Positions 37,758 through 49,820 of a stretch of 64,000 nt of DNA are shown here, piece after piece. The stretch spans positions 8,928,001 to 8,992,000 of the forward strand of contig OY783205.1 in NCBI GenBank assembly GCA_963678705.1, written 5' to 3'. This DNA is from Panorpa germanica (taxonomy: Eukaryota; Arthropoda; Insecta; Mecoptera; Panorpidae). The notes beneath the pieces were generated by a model that saw only the letters and a program-made list of their open reading frames with translations, was not told the DNA's origin and did no database searches. The position numbers and the translations under genes were made by a program. Each line of letters starts with the position of its first letter. The stretch's first letter is position 1.

Positions 37758-39545
37758 TTATGCAAGAATTTCTAAATTTAATTTGATTAGCTTCGATACT
37801 GGTCGTTTATAAATGCCATGAGCGGTTTTTAATGTAACAACACGAACATGACCGTCAGGACCTGGATGAGTTTCCTGGACACGTGCCAATGGCCATTCGA
37901 ATGGTGAAATATTATTATCCTTTATCCATACAAGGTCATCCAATTTTAAATTGTCAGAGACGGATTGCCATTTGTGTCGTTGGTGTAGAGTATTGAGATA
38001 TTCTCGGATCCATCTATTTGCAAAATCCTGTCTAATTTGTTTGATTAATTCCCAACGCTGTAAATGATTTGGGTTTCTATTTAACAGAATTTCCTCAGGA
38101 GGAAGACATAATGACGAACCAATAAGAAAGTGACTAGGAGATAAGGGATGTGGATCATCTGGTGATGCAGGCAAATGTACTAAAAGGCGACTGTTCATAA
38201 TTGCTTCTATTCTGGAAAAAATTGTTGTGAGTTCTTCAAATGTAAATGGTCGTGTACCAATTACTCGTTGGAGATGATATTTGGCACTTTTAACTCCACT
38301 TTCCTAGAGTCCACCAAAATTTGGACTGTGAGGAGGGTTAAAATGCCATTTAACCCCTCTAATGAAGACTTAACTTGCACACATGTTTTGACTTCTTTTA
38401 AATATCGGTTTGCACCAATGAAAACTGCCGCAATCAGTATAAATATCAGAGCATAGGCCTCGTCGTGATGTAAACCGATCGAATGATGCGAGAAATGAGT
38501 CAGTAGAGTTTCCAGAAATAACTTCGAGGTGAACAGCTTTTGTGGACATAAATATAAAAAAACACAAATATGCTTTTGATATATGAGCATTTCGGATGCG
38601 AGGTTCTTTAATGAAAAAAGGTCCAGCAAAATCAATACCAACATGTAAAAATGGTCGATGGTATGTGACTCTAGCAGCTGGTAAGTCACCCATGACAGGA
38701 GTAGATGTAGTCGCTCGTAATTTTGTGCAAATAGTGCATAGTCGTAAGACTTGTCGAATTTTACTTTTGGCGGATATTATCCAGAATTTAGATCGTAAAA
38801 GATAATGTAACGTATTGAGCCCCACATGTAAATATAGTTTCTGGTAATGTAATATTAGTAAGTTCGTTAAATGGTTATGCTTTGGCAATAGATATGGGTG
38901 TTTTGCTGCAGAGGTTAACTCTGAATTTTCGAGACGTCCGCCGACAACTAATAGCCCATTGTGATTGACACATGGAGATAGAGAGAATAATATGGTGCGG
39001 AATTGACGACCGAGCTTGATATTTCTAATATCATCACTAAAATGATCCTGTTGTGCTAAGCGAATAATAAATATCTCTGCGGCAAGTAATTCTGTGAACG
39101 TTGGTGGACCAACGGCGACGTTAACATCATGACCAGGCATTATTAGTGACCTAAAACGCTTACTGTAAGCTACAATACGAAGTAATTTACAATAATTTGA
39201 CTGGTTTTCCAGTAGAGTTAAGAATACATTTGACACAAGTTTGTCCGTACACAGATTTGAACTGATTTTTACTTGTTTAAGCTCAGGCAATGTTAGTTCG
39301 GTATTATGTTGTCTAACAAATTTTATGTGGTGGGACCTTCAGCCATGACAACACAACGGAAGAATCAGTAAAGGCGTATACTTGAATATTATTCAATTTT
39401 GGCATTAGAATGTTATGTACATGAAGAAGCAATTTTGTTAAAAAAACTGCACCAAGAAGTTCTAAAAATATTTGTGGCCCATCGAATAGACGAGATCTGT
39501 TCAACTCCTATATCTATACAATGAAAATACGTTGATTCTTGGAAG
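37758..39545 (-). pseudogene. BEL/Pao pol copy P13, best preserved copy
   Basis: RNase H remnant 39504-39313 in its own frame (ELLGAVFLTKLL, FTDSSVVLSWLKVPPH), integrase 39290-38370 open for 306 codons with leader, LLVVGGRLENS, HHCC finger and both Asp, and complete DUF5641 38198-37758 (146 codons, WPLARVQETHPGPDGHVRVVTLK). The TAG before the catalytic-Glu segment is still present at about 38306, so it is still broken. Confidence 0.9.
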
Positions 39546-40774
39546 AACCTAGCTGACATTTGTAGTCGAGAATTTTTGTCTCGATAAACAACTGGCATTA
39601 CTTGAACGCCTTCAAGATATTTTACATTGACAGCGCCATTATTTTGCAATGAATTTTTACTAACACCTTGCTTCTCATTAGAAATGGCATTGACAACAGG
39701 TTTATTATTCGCTAATAAAACGTTGTGGTAAGCACTACTACTTTTTGAATTATTTGCAAAGATGTCACTACCTCTCCAAGTTCTACTTAGGGAAGCAATG
39801 TGGTCAAGTGGAAGAGAAGTGGACTTATAAACATTACCACCGGTAGATATAACTTGCCTTTTAATATTGCCATCATTTATTTGCTTTTGAAAAGGATCCA
39901 TTCCAAATACATCCACGTTAAAGTCTGAAACTGCATGTTCTTGCGGAAATAATTGGTTTGAAATTGAATGACTTATCGTTGAAATTGGATCAACTACAGG
40001 CGGAGTATTACCACTCCAATCAACTTGTCTTTTAAATACTGCATCATATTTTGGAAAACGAACAATTAGAGGAGAAGAATCATCTTCTAAATTTGATTGA
40101 GATATATTTAAAAGATGACACTTCCTTTTTGTAAGTTTATTTTTTTCTACAATTGGAACTAATGGAGGCATATCTGAAAAACTGTCGACATTCGTGTAAT
40201 TGATATCAGTTTTCATTGCATATTGTCCATCTTTTCCTTGTTCTTCAAAACAAAAATTTCCATCTATAATCAACTCTGATTGAGTCTTAGTATTTGAGAC
40301 TTCGTTACATTCCAAAATATTGTCGCCAGGATCATTGTTAGCAGATTCAATTTCTCTTTCTATGTTTAGTATTTTAGTAATTTCTTTACTTTCATTTAAT
40401 AAAGATTTATCAGTATTATTTTCCATTTCAATCGTAATTGTTGACGAATTTGATTGATTCCTAATATGCGGTGAAGAAATCTCTGAACTATAGTTCAATT
40501 TAACAAAAGACTGTTCATTTTCAACTAATTTCAAACAAGTTTCGTTTTGAATTTCATCGTTCTCTTGAAGATTAGTTACATATTCTACAAGTCCTAAATC
40601 TTTGTCGTTTAATATTTCAGTATTAAAATTTCTTTTTGATTTATTACTACCAACTTTTCGAGTGGTATTCCCTTGAGCTTTCGAATATATTTTTGAAGAT
40701 TGTTGCCCGATTTTTGGATAAGGTTCACTAATACTTTCTTTCTCATTTGAATTATGTTTAATTTGAAGTATACA
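39546..40774 (-). pseudogene. ORF X copy X13, longest open copy (373 codons)
   Basis: 40534-39413 is one frame from MKLVENEQSF to FFNKIASSCT, the last ~50 codons overlapping the RNase H remnant out of frame. A separate upstream frame, 40791-40609 (MKFLHNVYFKLN), is common to several copies. Composition is hydrophilic and acidic with many Asn-x-Ser/Thr; a short DVFGMDPF string is the only motif-like feature. No family recognised. Confidence 0.5.
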
Positions 40775-42565
40775 TTATGCAAGAATTTCAAAATTTAATT
40801 TGATTAGCTTCGATACTGGTCGTTTATAAATGCCATGAGCGGTTTTTAATGTAACAACACGAACATGACCGTCAGGACCTGGATGAGTTTCCTGGACACC
40901 TGCCAATGGCCATTCGAATGGTGAAATATTATTATACTTTATCCATACAAGGTCATCCAATTTTAAATTGTCAGAGACGGAGTGCCATTTGTGTCGTTGG
41001 TGTAGAGTATTGAGATATTGTCGGATCCATCTATTTGCAAAATCCTGTCTAATTTGTTTGATTAATTCCCAACGCTGTAAATGACTTGGGTTTCTATTTA
41101 ACAGAATTTCCTCAGGAGGAAGACATAATGACGAACCAATAAGAAAGTGACTAGGAGATAAGGGATGTGGATCATCTGGTGATGCAGGCAAATGTACTAA
41201 AAGGCGACTGTTCATAATTGCTTCTATTCTGGCAAAAATTGTTGTGAGTTCTTCAAATGTAAGTGGTCGTGTACCAATTACTCGTTGGAGATGATATTTG
41301 GCACTTTTAACTCCACTTTCCTAGAGTCCACAAAAATTTGGACTGTGAGGAGGGTTAAAATGCCATTTAACCCCTCTAATGAAGACTTAATTTACACACA
41401 TGTTTTGACTTCTTTTAAATATCGGTTTGCACCAATGAAAACTGCCGCAATCAGTATAAATATCAGAGCATAGGCCTCGTCGTGATGTAAACCGATCGAA
41501 TGATGCGAGAAATGAGTCAGTAGAGTTTCCAGAAGTAACTTCGAGGTGAACAGCTTTTGGGACATACATATAAAAAAACACAAATATGCTTTTGATATAT
41601 GAGCATTTCGGATGCGAGGTTCTTTAATGAAAAAAGGTCCAGCAAAATCAATACCAACATGTAAAAATGGTCGATGGTATGTGACTCAAGCAGCTGGTAA
41701 GTCACCCATGACAGGAGTAGATGTAGTTGCTCGTAATTTTGTGCAAATAGTGCATAGTCGTAAGACTTGTCGAATTTTACTTCTGGCGGATATTATCCAG
41801 AATTTAGATCGTAAAAGATAATGTAACGTATTGAGCCCCACATGTAAATATAGTTTCTGGTAATGTAATATTAGTAAGTTCGTTAAATGATTATGCTTTT
41901 TCAATAGATATGGGTGTTTTGCTGCAGAGGTTAACCCTGAATTTTCGAGACGTCCGCCGACAACTAATAGCCTTTTGTGATCGAGACATAGAGATAGAGA
42001 GATTAATATGGTGCGGAATTGACGACCGAGCTTGATATTTCTAATATCATCACTAAAATGATCCTGTTGTGCTAAGCGAATAATAAATCGCTCTGCGGCA
42101 AGTAATTCTGTGAACGTTGGTGGACCAAAGGCGACGTTAACATCATGACCTGGCATTATTAGTGACCTAAAACGCTTACTGTAAGCTACAATACGAAGTA
42201 ATTTACAATAATTTGACTGGTTTTCCAGTAGAGTTAAAAATACATTTGACACAAGTTTGTCCGTACACAGATTTGAACTGATTTTTACTTGTTTAAGCTC
42301 AGGCAATGTTAGTTCGGTATTATGTTGTCCAACAAAGCTTATGTGGTGGGACCTTCAGCCATGACAACACAACGGAAGAATCAGTAAAGGCGTATACTTG
42401 AATATTATTCAATTTTGGCATTAGAATGTTATGTGCATGAAGAAGCAATTTTGTTAAAAAAACTGCACCCAGAAGTTCTAAAAATATTTGTGGCCCATCG
42501 AATAGACGAGATCAGTTCAACTCCTATATTTATACAATGAAAATACGTTGATTCTAGGAAGAACC
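40775..42565 (-). pseudogene. BEL/Pao pol copy P14
   Basis: Integrase leader and finger 42306-41686 (206 codons); core 41581-41387, frameshifted by loss of one base in the MSTKA region ('cttttgggacatac' against 'cttttgtggacatac'); DUF5641 41215-40775 complete; RNase H remnant about 42530-42320. TAG before the catalytic Glu is present. The 'ccacaaaaatttgg' variant at 41329 is shared with P16, not with the adjacent P15. Confidence 0.88.
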
Positions 42566-43784
42566 TAGCTGACATTTGTAGTCGAGAATTTTTGTCTCGA
42601 TAAACAACTGGCATTACTTGAACGCCTTCAAGATATTTTACATTGACAGCGCCATTATTTTGCAAGGAATTCTCACTAACACCTTGCTTCTCATTAGAAA
42701 TGGCATTGACAACAGGTTTATTATTCGCTAATAAAACGTTGTGGTAAGCACTACTACTTTCTGAATTATTTGCAAAGATGTCACTACTTATCCAAGTTCT
42801 ACTTAGGGAAACAGTGTTGTCAAGTGGAAGAGAAGTGGACTTATAAAAATTACCACCAGTAGATATAACTTGCCTGTTAATATTGCCATCACTTATTTGC
42901 TTTTGAAAAGGATCCATTCCAAATACATCCACGTTAAAGTCTGAAACTGCATGTTCTTGCGGAAATAATTGGTTTGAAATTGGATCAACTACAGGCGGAG
43001 TATTACCACGCCAATCAACTTGTCTTTTAAATACTGCATCATATTTTGGAAAACGAACAATTAAAGGAGAAGAATCATCTTCTAAATTTGATTGAGATAT
43101 ATTTAAAAGATGACACTTCCTTTTTGTAAGTTTATTTTTTTCTACAATTGGAACTAATGGAGGCATATCTGAAAAACTGTCGACATTCGTGTAATTGATA
43201 TCAGTTTGCATTGCATATTCTCCATCTTTTCCTTGTTCTTCAAAACAAAAATTTCCATCTACAATCAACTCTGATTGAGTCTTAGTATTTGAGACTTCGT
43301 TACATTCCAAAATATTGTCGCCAGGATCATTGTTAGCAGATTCAATTTCTCTTTCTATGTTTAGTATTTTAGTAATTTCTTTACTTTCATTTCCTAAAGA
43401 TTTATCAGTATTATTTTCCATTTCAATCGTAATTGTTGACGAATTTTATTGATTCCTAATATGCGGTGAAGAAATCTCTGAACTATAGTTCAATTTAACA
43501 AAAGACTGTTCATTTTCAACTAATTTCAAACAAGTTTCGTTTTGAATTTCATCGTTTTCTTGAAGATTAGTTACATATTCTACAAGTCCTAAATCTTTGT
43601 CGTTTAATATTTCAGTATTAAAATTTCTTTTTGATTTATTACTACCAACTTTTCGAGTGGTATTCCCTTGAGCTTTCGAATATATTTTTGAAGATTGTTG
43701 CCCGATTTTTAGATAAGGTTCACTAATACTTTCTTTCTCATTTGAATTATGTTTAATTTGAAGTATACATTATGCAAGAATTTC
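42566..43784 (-). pseudogene. ORF X copy X14
   Basis: 43421-42429 is open for 330 codons, starting MENNTDKSLGNES. A stop just upstream (near 43446, 'gaattttattg' against 'gaatttgattg') cuts off the first residues. It shares the 24-bp in-frame deletion of X11. Function is not recognised. Confidence 0.5.
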
Positions 43785-44580
43785 AAAATTTAATTAGATT
43801 AGCTTCGATACTGGTCGTTTATAAATGCCATGAGCGGTTTTTAATGTAACAACACGAACATGACCGTCAGGACCTGGATGAGTTTCCTGGACACGTGCCA
43901 ATGGCCATTCGAATGGTGAAATATTATTATCCTTTATCCATACAGGGTCATCCAATTTTAAATTGTCAGAGACGGAGTGCTATTTGTGTCGTTGGTGTAA
44001 AGTATTGAGATATTGTCGGATCCATCTATTTGCAAAATCCTGTCTAATTTGTTTGATTAATTCCCAACGCTGTAAATGATTTGGGTTTCTATTTAACAGA
44101 ATTTCCTCAGGAGGAAGACATAATGACGAACCAATAAGAAAGTGACTAGGAGATAAGGGATGTGGATCATCTGGTGATGCAGGCAAATGTACTAAAAGGC
44201 GACTGTTCATAATTGCTTCTATTCTGGCAAAAATTGTTGTGAGTTCTTCAAATGTAAGTGGTCGTGTACCAATTACTCGTTGGAGATGATATTTGGCACT
44301 TTTAACTCCACTTTCCTAAAGTCCACCAAAATTTGGACTGTGAGGAGTGTTAAAATGCCATTTAACCCCTCTAATGAAGACTTAATTTACACACATGTTT
44401 TGACTTCTTTTAAATATCGGTTTGCACCAATGAAAACTGCCGCAATCAGTATAAATATCAGAGCATAGGCCTCGTCGTGATGTAAACCGATCGAATGATG
44501 CGAGAAATGAGTCAGTAGAGTTTCCAGAAGTAACTTCGAGGTGAACAGCTTTTGTGGACATACATATAAAAAGACACAAT
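43785..44580 (-). pseudogene. BEL/Pao pol copy P15, C-terminal part, left of the LTR-element insertion
   Basis: DUF5641 (44210-43980, closed by a TAG near 43980, then out to 43785) and integrase core (44577-44382, with MSTKAVHLEV and IYTDCGSFHW). At 44580/44581, after 'ataaaaagacacaa', BEL sequence stops and the protease-coding part of the plus-strand LTR element begins. The N-terminal part of pol resumes at 56252. Confidence 0.88.
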
Positions 44581-44599
44581 AGATAGTACATCTAAAATT

Positions 44600-45724
44600 T
44601 TGTTAAAGGGAATTTCTGAAGGCACGCCTTATACTTTAGGTTCACTGAAAACTTCTATAATTTTAGATAGTCATAAGTCGAAACATACTTTACAGGTTGT
44701 GTCAGAGGATTTCCCCATTAAGCATGATGGAATTATAGGATTAGATATTTTACGTACATTAAAAGCAGAAATTAATTTGGTAACGAACAGCGTACAATTC
44801 TCACAACATGGCAAGAAATTTGAATTACCATTAATAAACATAAACAGTATTATCGTACCAGCACGTACTATGAAATCAATTCCTATGTCGGGTTCTACGG
44901 TAGGAGTTTGTGTAGCCAAGGAATTGCTACCTGAAGTTTTTTTAGCCAACGCATTAATTAAACCTGTCAATAATATTTTTTATATATCTATAACTAATTC
45001 CTCAGCGAAAGATGTAATACTTGACAATTTTAAACCAGATATTATTCCAATAAATAAATTTAATTTTTACCATTTTTTGAAAAGAAATCCTAACAATCCT
45101 AAAAGATCCTTACGACATCTTTTATTTAATAATATAGATTTTTCAAATGTTAATTCAAAATATTTAACAGATTTAATGGAAATCTGTAATAATTTTAATA
45201 ACATATTTTTTTTCCCGGTAGATAATTTATCTTGTGCGAGTGCACTGAGTGACTCACCTAACCCTGTAAACATTAAGCCGCATAGATTACCTCATGCGCA
45301 TAAAGAAATTGTTGAGAAGCATATTCAAGAACTGTTGGCTAACAACATTATTGAAAAATGCGACTCACAGTTTAACGCACCTCTGTTAATGGTACCCAAA
45401 AAAGCAGATGCGTCGGGGAACAAACAATTTCGCATTGTAATCGATTATCGTAAACTTAATGAGCAGACGACAAGTGATGTTTATCCTTTGCCCCTTGTAC
45501 ATGACATACTAGACCAACTTAGTGGTGCAAAATATTCTTCTACGATTGATTTAGCTATAAATAAATTTACTAGTAATAAACCAAAACTTAAATTAAATTT
45601 TGATAAAAGGGTCAATTCTCTTTTTTCACCTAGAAAGTATACGGTAGTTAATAGGAATAGATTAAAGAGATTTTGTACCAATCAACAAAACCTTGACGTG
45701 TTAGATGGATTTTGTCAGGGATGA
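44600..45724 (+). pseudogene. 5'-truncated protease/RT fragment of the plus-strand LTR element
   Basis: 374 codons are open up to a TGA. It lacks gag and the protease DTG but keeps the flap and C-terminal part (HDGIIGLDILRTLKAEINL), the linker, and RT N-terminal motifs (KPHRLPHAHKE, ELLANNIIEKCDSQFNAPL, VPKKADASGNKQFRIVIDY, RKLNEQTTSDVYPLPL, TIDLA). After motif A (TIDLA) it diverges into INKFTSNKPK, with no YxDD, RNase H or integrase. Unlike internal copy 1 it has no nonsense codon in the ASN-PRO-LYS linker. The RT family resembles the 17.6/412 side of Ty3/Gypsy. Confidence 0.87.
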
Positions 45725-45862
45725 TTGTTTTGTGAAGCAGTGTTAACTCTACACGATGGGATCAGAATCGTTATCGACACTATGCTTCTCTTTTTGTTTT
45801 TTTCCAGAATTGTAACTCGTATATTTTGTTTTTATACGTGTCCCTTTTTTTTTGGAAGGGGG
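45725..45862 (+). other. 3' untranslated segment with polypurine tract
   Basis: Between the TGA and the LTR. It contains a long pyrimidine run ending in CAG (45786-45808, resembling a 3' splice acceptor) and GGAAGGGGG (45854-45862) directly before the LTR as polypurine tract. The same segment recurs before each LTR copy. Confidence 0.7.
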
Positions 45863-46819
45863 TGTTGTGATAGTACGATATCGTCCTATCTTCCTTTTTC
45901 TTTTTCTTGGAAAGAAACGCATATGTTTTGTTTAATATGCGTTCCTTTTCTAGGGTTGAAGGGTGTTGTAAGTTCGCATAAGTCGTACTTATCCTTTCTA
46001 TTTTTAATATAAATGTTATTTATTTTATAAGAATTATATTATGTTATCTTTAATTTTAGTAATAATATTGTAATAAATAATTGTTTAAATTTAGCGCTTG
46101 TAAACATTGACTCTGGTCTGTGGATATTTATACTATTTTAATACTGGTAATACCGTATCAGTGTTGTATGATGTAAAGTTAACAAATAAATTGTTAATAT
46201 ACCGATCGGTATTGCTTATAGAACGCCAGTCTCATCAAAGGTCTCGTCCGAGTCTTATCCTGAGTCTCAAGTGCTCATGATTAGTTTTACTTCGTTCGTA
46301 CAATAACTCTAATTGTAACATCAAGTATACTACTGTAAGCACGTTTTCACTATTAATCAAATTATAACACTAAGAATTACATTTTGTTTTATATCTGACA
46401 TCTTTATTAATCTAATAAAATACTTTTGTAATTAAGTATGCAGATATAATATTACAACGAATAAATGATATATTTTAATAAAAGTGTTTGTATTAATAGT
46501 ATTTAAAAAGATACTAATTGTTCCAACGCCGTATGTCGTAACGAGGTTATACTTTAGACCGCTCAAGTATTCTCAAATTGCAACAATACTCCGTTTCAAC
46601 AAGAATTCTGTTAATCATCATAAAGAGAGTTAATTCTTATCAACGTGAGTGATTCAAGAAGGTGGATGATCGTCAAACTGAAGAGCCTACTTCCAGAAAC
46701 TAGCAACACGGCGTGATGTATTAGCAAGCTGAGTAATCTCCTTCTAGAACGAGCATCAGACCTCTTTTTACAACATTGATGTCAGGTGTAACATCCGCCC
46801 TTCTAATCAACTCACAACA
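45863..46819 (+). repeat. LTR a of the plus-strand element (957 bp)
   Basis: Starts TGTTGTGA and ends TCACAACA, a perfect 8-bp terminal inverted repeat, preceded by a polypurine tract and followed by AA and a TGG primer site. Internal palindromes are ACGATATCGT (45875-45884), stem AACGCATAT/ATATGCGTT (45916-45943) and ATACCGATCGGTAT (46199-46212). It shares a variant block (46243-46285) with LTR d but not with LTRs b and c. Confidence 0.92.
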
Positions 46820-46821
46820 AA

Positions 46822-46840
46822 TGGTGTCAGGTGGGGTCTC
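46822..46840 (+). promoter_or_regulatory. Primer-binding site of internal copy 1
   Basis: TGGTGTCAGGTGGGG begins two bases after the LTR end. Its first 10 bases fit the complement of a tRNA-Leu 3' end (CCTGACA plus CCA); the tRNA assignment is tentative. Confidence 0.6.
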
Positions 46841-47918
46841 GAAGAGATATTCCTACACATAAATATCCAAGAGGTACGCCCAAAAAATTTTTTTCTATAT
46901 ATTCTACACCTGGATGCGGATCGATTAAATCTGGATACCACTACGCCGATCGATTATTTCCAAAAATTGCTGAAAAGTACGACTAAAACTTCATTTCATC
47001 TGTATTTCACATAATTTTCTACAAGTATCGGCGGATGCAAAAACTACAGCCCGCTGAACCTGGAAAAAGAAATCTTTTGCCTCCCCGCGACTGGATGGAT
47101 GCTTCTAGAAGACTTGGAATAATCTAAATCGATGTTAATCGTTTCCAGAGCCCCGCACACAGCTGTGTATAGATCATAATAACTGATAAGAAAATCTTTA
47201 AGTATAATTGAACAGTATCTTTTTTTTTGTATATAATTATTACTATAAATTGATAATTATATTTTTTTAATAGCAACGTTATTAATGAAGCTATTATCAT
47301 TTTTTTTAGTATTATATTCAGTACTTTTGAATATTTGCTATAATTTAAGTATTTTTTATTAGCATCATTATTAACGAGGTTATAATTTTTTTTTAGTATT
47401 ATATTCAGTACTTTTGAATATTTGCTATAATCTAAGTATTTTTGTAGCATCATTGTTTGTCATTGAAGCTATTAATTTTTTTTAGTATTATGTTCAATAC
47501 TTTTGAATATTTGCTATAACCTAAGTATTTTTGTAGCATCATTGTTTGTCATTGAAGCTATTAATTTTTTTAGTATTATATCCAGTACTTTTGAATATTT
47601 ACTATAATATTTTTTTATAATTGTTTCTACAATTATACTAATTGATGTTTAATATTTTTTTAGAACAACATTTTTTTTGAACGAGAGAAAATTTTGAAAA
47701 GGAGAAGTAAAGAGCTGAAGCAGTTAGATAGCAGTCTGTTCAATCAGAGAGACTACCTTCCTGTTACAACTGCAACGTCTGAGCCCCATCGGAAATTTCC
47801 TGTGAGTTACTGTTTTCGCTAACAATTTTTCCTTGTCAGAATCCTATTTTTCGGAGAGTCGTTTATTGGTACAAAATAATCTTTAATCTGTATATTTTAT
47901 AAATTTTAATTAAGTACT
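46841..47918 (+). other. Long 5' leader with four ~88-bp tandem repeats (copy 1)
   Basis: About 1.1 kb of AT-rich sequence without a gene. Repeats begin at 47271, 47360, 47445 and 47534 (lengths 89, 85, 89 and ~80). Each starts TAGCAnC and contains TTAGTATTATATTCAGTAC and GAATATTTGCTATAA. The block after it (47690-47918) is less AT-rich and ends at the gag ATG. The leader may hold packaging or internal initiation signals; none is provable here. Confidence 0.75.
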
Positions 47919-49820
47919 ATGGCACCGAACGTTCATTCACTCACATTAGTTGAAAATACAATCAACCTAATCAATGAGTTTTCAAAAAATCTAGAAGTCC
48001 AATCAACATCCTTAACGATCGTTGAATTAAAAATCAAAAACTTAGAAAAGGCTTGGGTCAAATATAATGGTATCGTAGAAGCACTGCTTCCAACTCTAAA
48101 AAATGAAGAAGCTACGGCTATCGTTAGTAAGTCTATGAAAGTTGAAAGTATTTACGACGACACTCTTATTTCCTTGTTGAATTATAAGCAAACATTTGAG
48201 GATGATACACATATTGTGGATGACTCAAAAAGCATAGATTCAATAAAAAATTTAAACTTAAGTCCAATGCAACTAACCGTTTTTGATGGAGAATATACTA
48301 ATTGGCAAAGTTTCATGGAATTATTTACAAATTTAATTCGTAATAATAGTAAGTTATCAAGCATTGAAAAAATGCACTATTTAAAATTAAATTTGACAGG
48401 AGAACCACTCAAACTCATAAAGAATTATCCTTTAACAAACGATAATTATGAAATTGTTTGGAACATCCTTTGTAAACGTTATGACAACAAAGTAGCACTT
48501 ATTGAAACCTGTTTAAACAATTTAATAAACTACAATGTTATACGTTTAGAATCAGAAATTAATATCAAAAATTTTTTAGATGAAATTAATGAATCGATTA
48601 GAGCTTTAACCGAGTTAGGAATATATTCTAATCATTCAGATTTTATTTTTATACATTTTTTAAAAACCAAGTTAGATTTTAATTCGTTAAAGGAATGGGA
48701 AAACAGAAATACTTCTGAATTACCAACCCTAAATGAATTTACGGAGTTTCTTGAAAGACGGTGGCGCACTCTAGAGAGAAGAAGGCATGTTGAAGTTAAA
48801 ACAGATCCAAGTCATTCTATTTCTAGTAGTGAACCAGTTTCAAGTGAACAATTTGCTAATAAGGTTGAAACTAAATTTAAAACTTTTTTTTGTAACCATT
48901 GTAAAAAAAATGGTCATTTAGAGAAATATTGTTTTATCAAGAAGGAAAATGCGGATACGGTAAATCCTGTCGCGCAAATTAATATTTGTAGGAGAGCTAC
49001 GGTATTTTCAAAACCTTCTGTTTATTGTAAAAGATCGAGACATCTTGAATCTGATTGTCCTCAAGCATCTTTTACTAAAAATACAAAACAAAATTCAAAT
49101 AGTGAATTATGTTCTTTTTATAATCACCATTTACGTAAATTTAATAGTTTAAATAAAAATATTGAGATTAAAGAAATACCAGATACTATCCAATTGAAAA
49201 TAGCAGCAGCCAAAGCAAAGACTGTATCATTTTTATTGGATACTGGTTCACAAATTTCTCTAATTAAACAAAACATTTTAAATAATAATATCAAAATAGA
49301 TAGTACATCTAAAATTTTGTTAAAGGGAATTTCTGAAGGCACGCCTTATACTTTAGGTTCACTGAAAACTTCTATAATTTTAGATAGTCATAAGTCGAAA
49401 CATACTTTACAGGTTGTGTCAGAGGATTTCCCCATTAAGCATGATGGAATTATAGGATTAGATATTTTACGTACATTAAAAGCAGAAATTAATTTGGTAA
49501 CGAACAGCGTACAATTCTCACAACATGGCAAGAAATTTGAATTACCATTAATAAACATAAACAGTATTATCGTACCAGCACGTACTAGGAAATCAATTCC
49601 TATGTCGGGTTCTACGGTAGGAGTTTGTGTAGCCAAGGAATTGCTACCTGAAGTTTTTTTAGCCAACGCATTAATTAAACCTGTCAATAATATTTTTTAT
49701 ATATCTATAACTAATTCCTCAGCGAAAGATGTAATACTTGACAATTTTAAACCAGATATTATTCCAATAAATAAATTTAATTTTTACCATTTTTTGAAAA
49801 GAAATCCTAACAATCCTTAA
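47919..49820 (+). pseudogene. Gag-protease of internal copy 1 (633 codons, ends at a premature TAA)
   Basis: The ATG sits in TACTATGGCACCG after the leader. Residues about 115-210 match the DUF1759 capsid-type domain (LTVFDGEYTNWQSFMELF, EKMHYLKLNLTGEPLKLI, NYEIVWNILCKRYDNK). CNHCKKNGHLEKYC (48891-48932) is a CCHC knuckle; a second, YCKRSRHLESDC, has lost its first Cys. Protease is FLLDTGSQISLI (about 49230-49265) and GIIGLDIL. Gag, protease and RT would share one frame, but AAA to TAA at 49818-49820 stops it in the linker. This is the least damaged gag of the three. Confidence 0.88.

Noticed and set aside
1..44580. Regularly spaced repeats as a CRISPR array
   Set aside because: The unit is 3 kb and encodes pol fragments; no short repeat/spacer structure exists and the genome is eukaryotic.
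1..44580. A functional tandem gene family (multicopy integrase-like genes)
   Set aside because: Every copy has nonsense codons before the catalytic Glu, frameshifts or deletions, and none has a promoter or complete domain set.
45725..46012. Hydrophobic 95-codon plus-strand frame (MFCEAVLTLHDG) as a possible env remnant
   Set aside because: It crosses the polypurine tract and runs into the LTR; the hydrophobic residues come from T-rich tracts, not from an env-like transmembrane segment.
47124..47453. Minus-strand 109-codon frame with internal repeats (LNYSKYSKVLNIILKK)
   Set aside because: It is a translation of the tandem leader repeats on the antisense strand; low complexity with no start context.
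49388..49687. Minus-strand 99-codon frame (MTGLINALAKKT) in each copy of the plus-strand element
   Set aside because: Shadow of the protease-RT linker.
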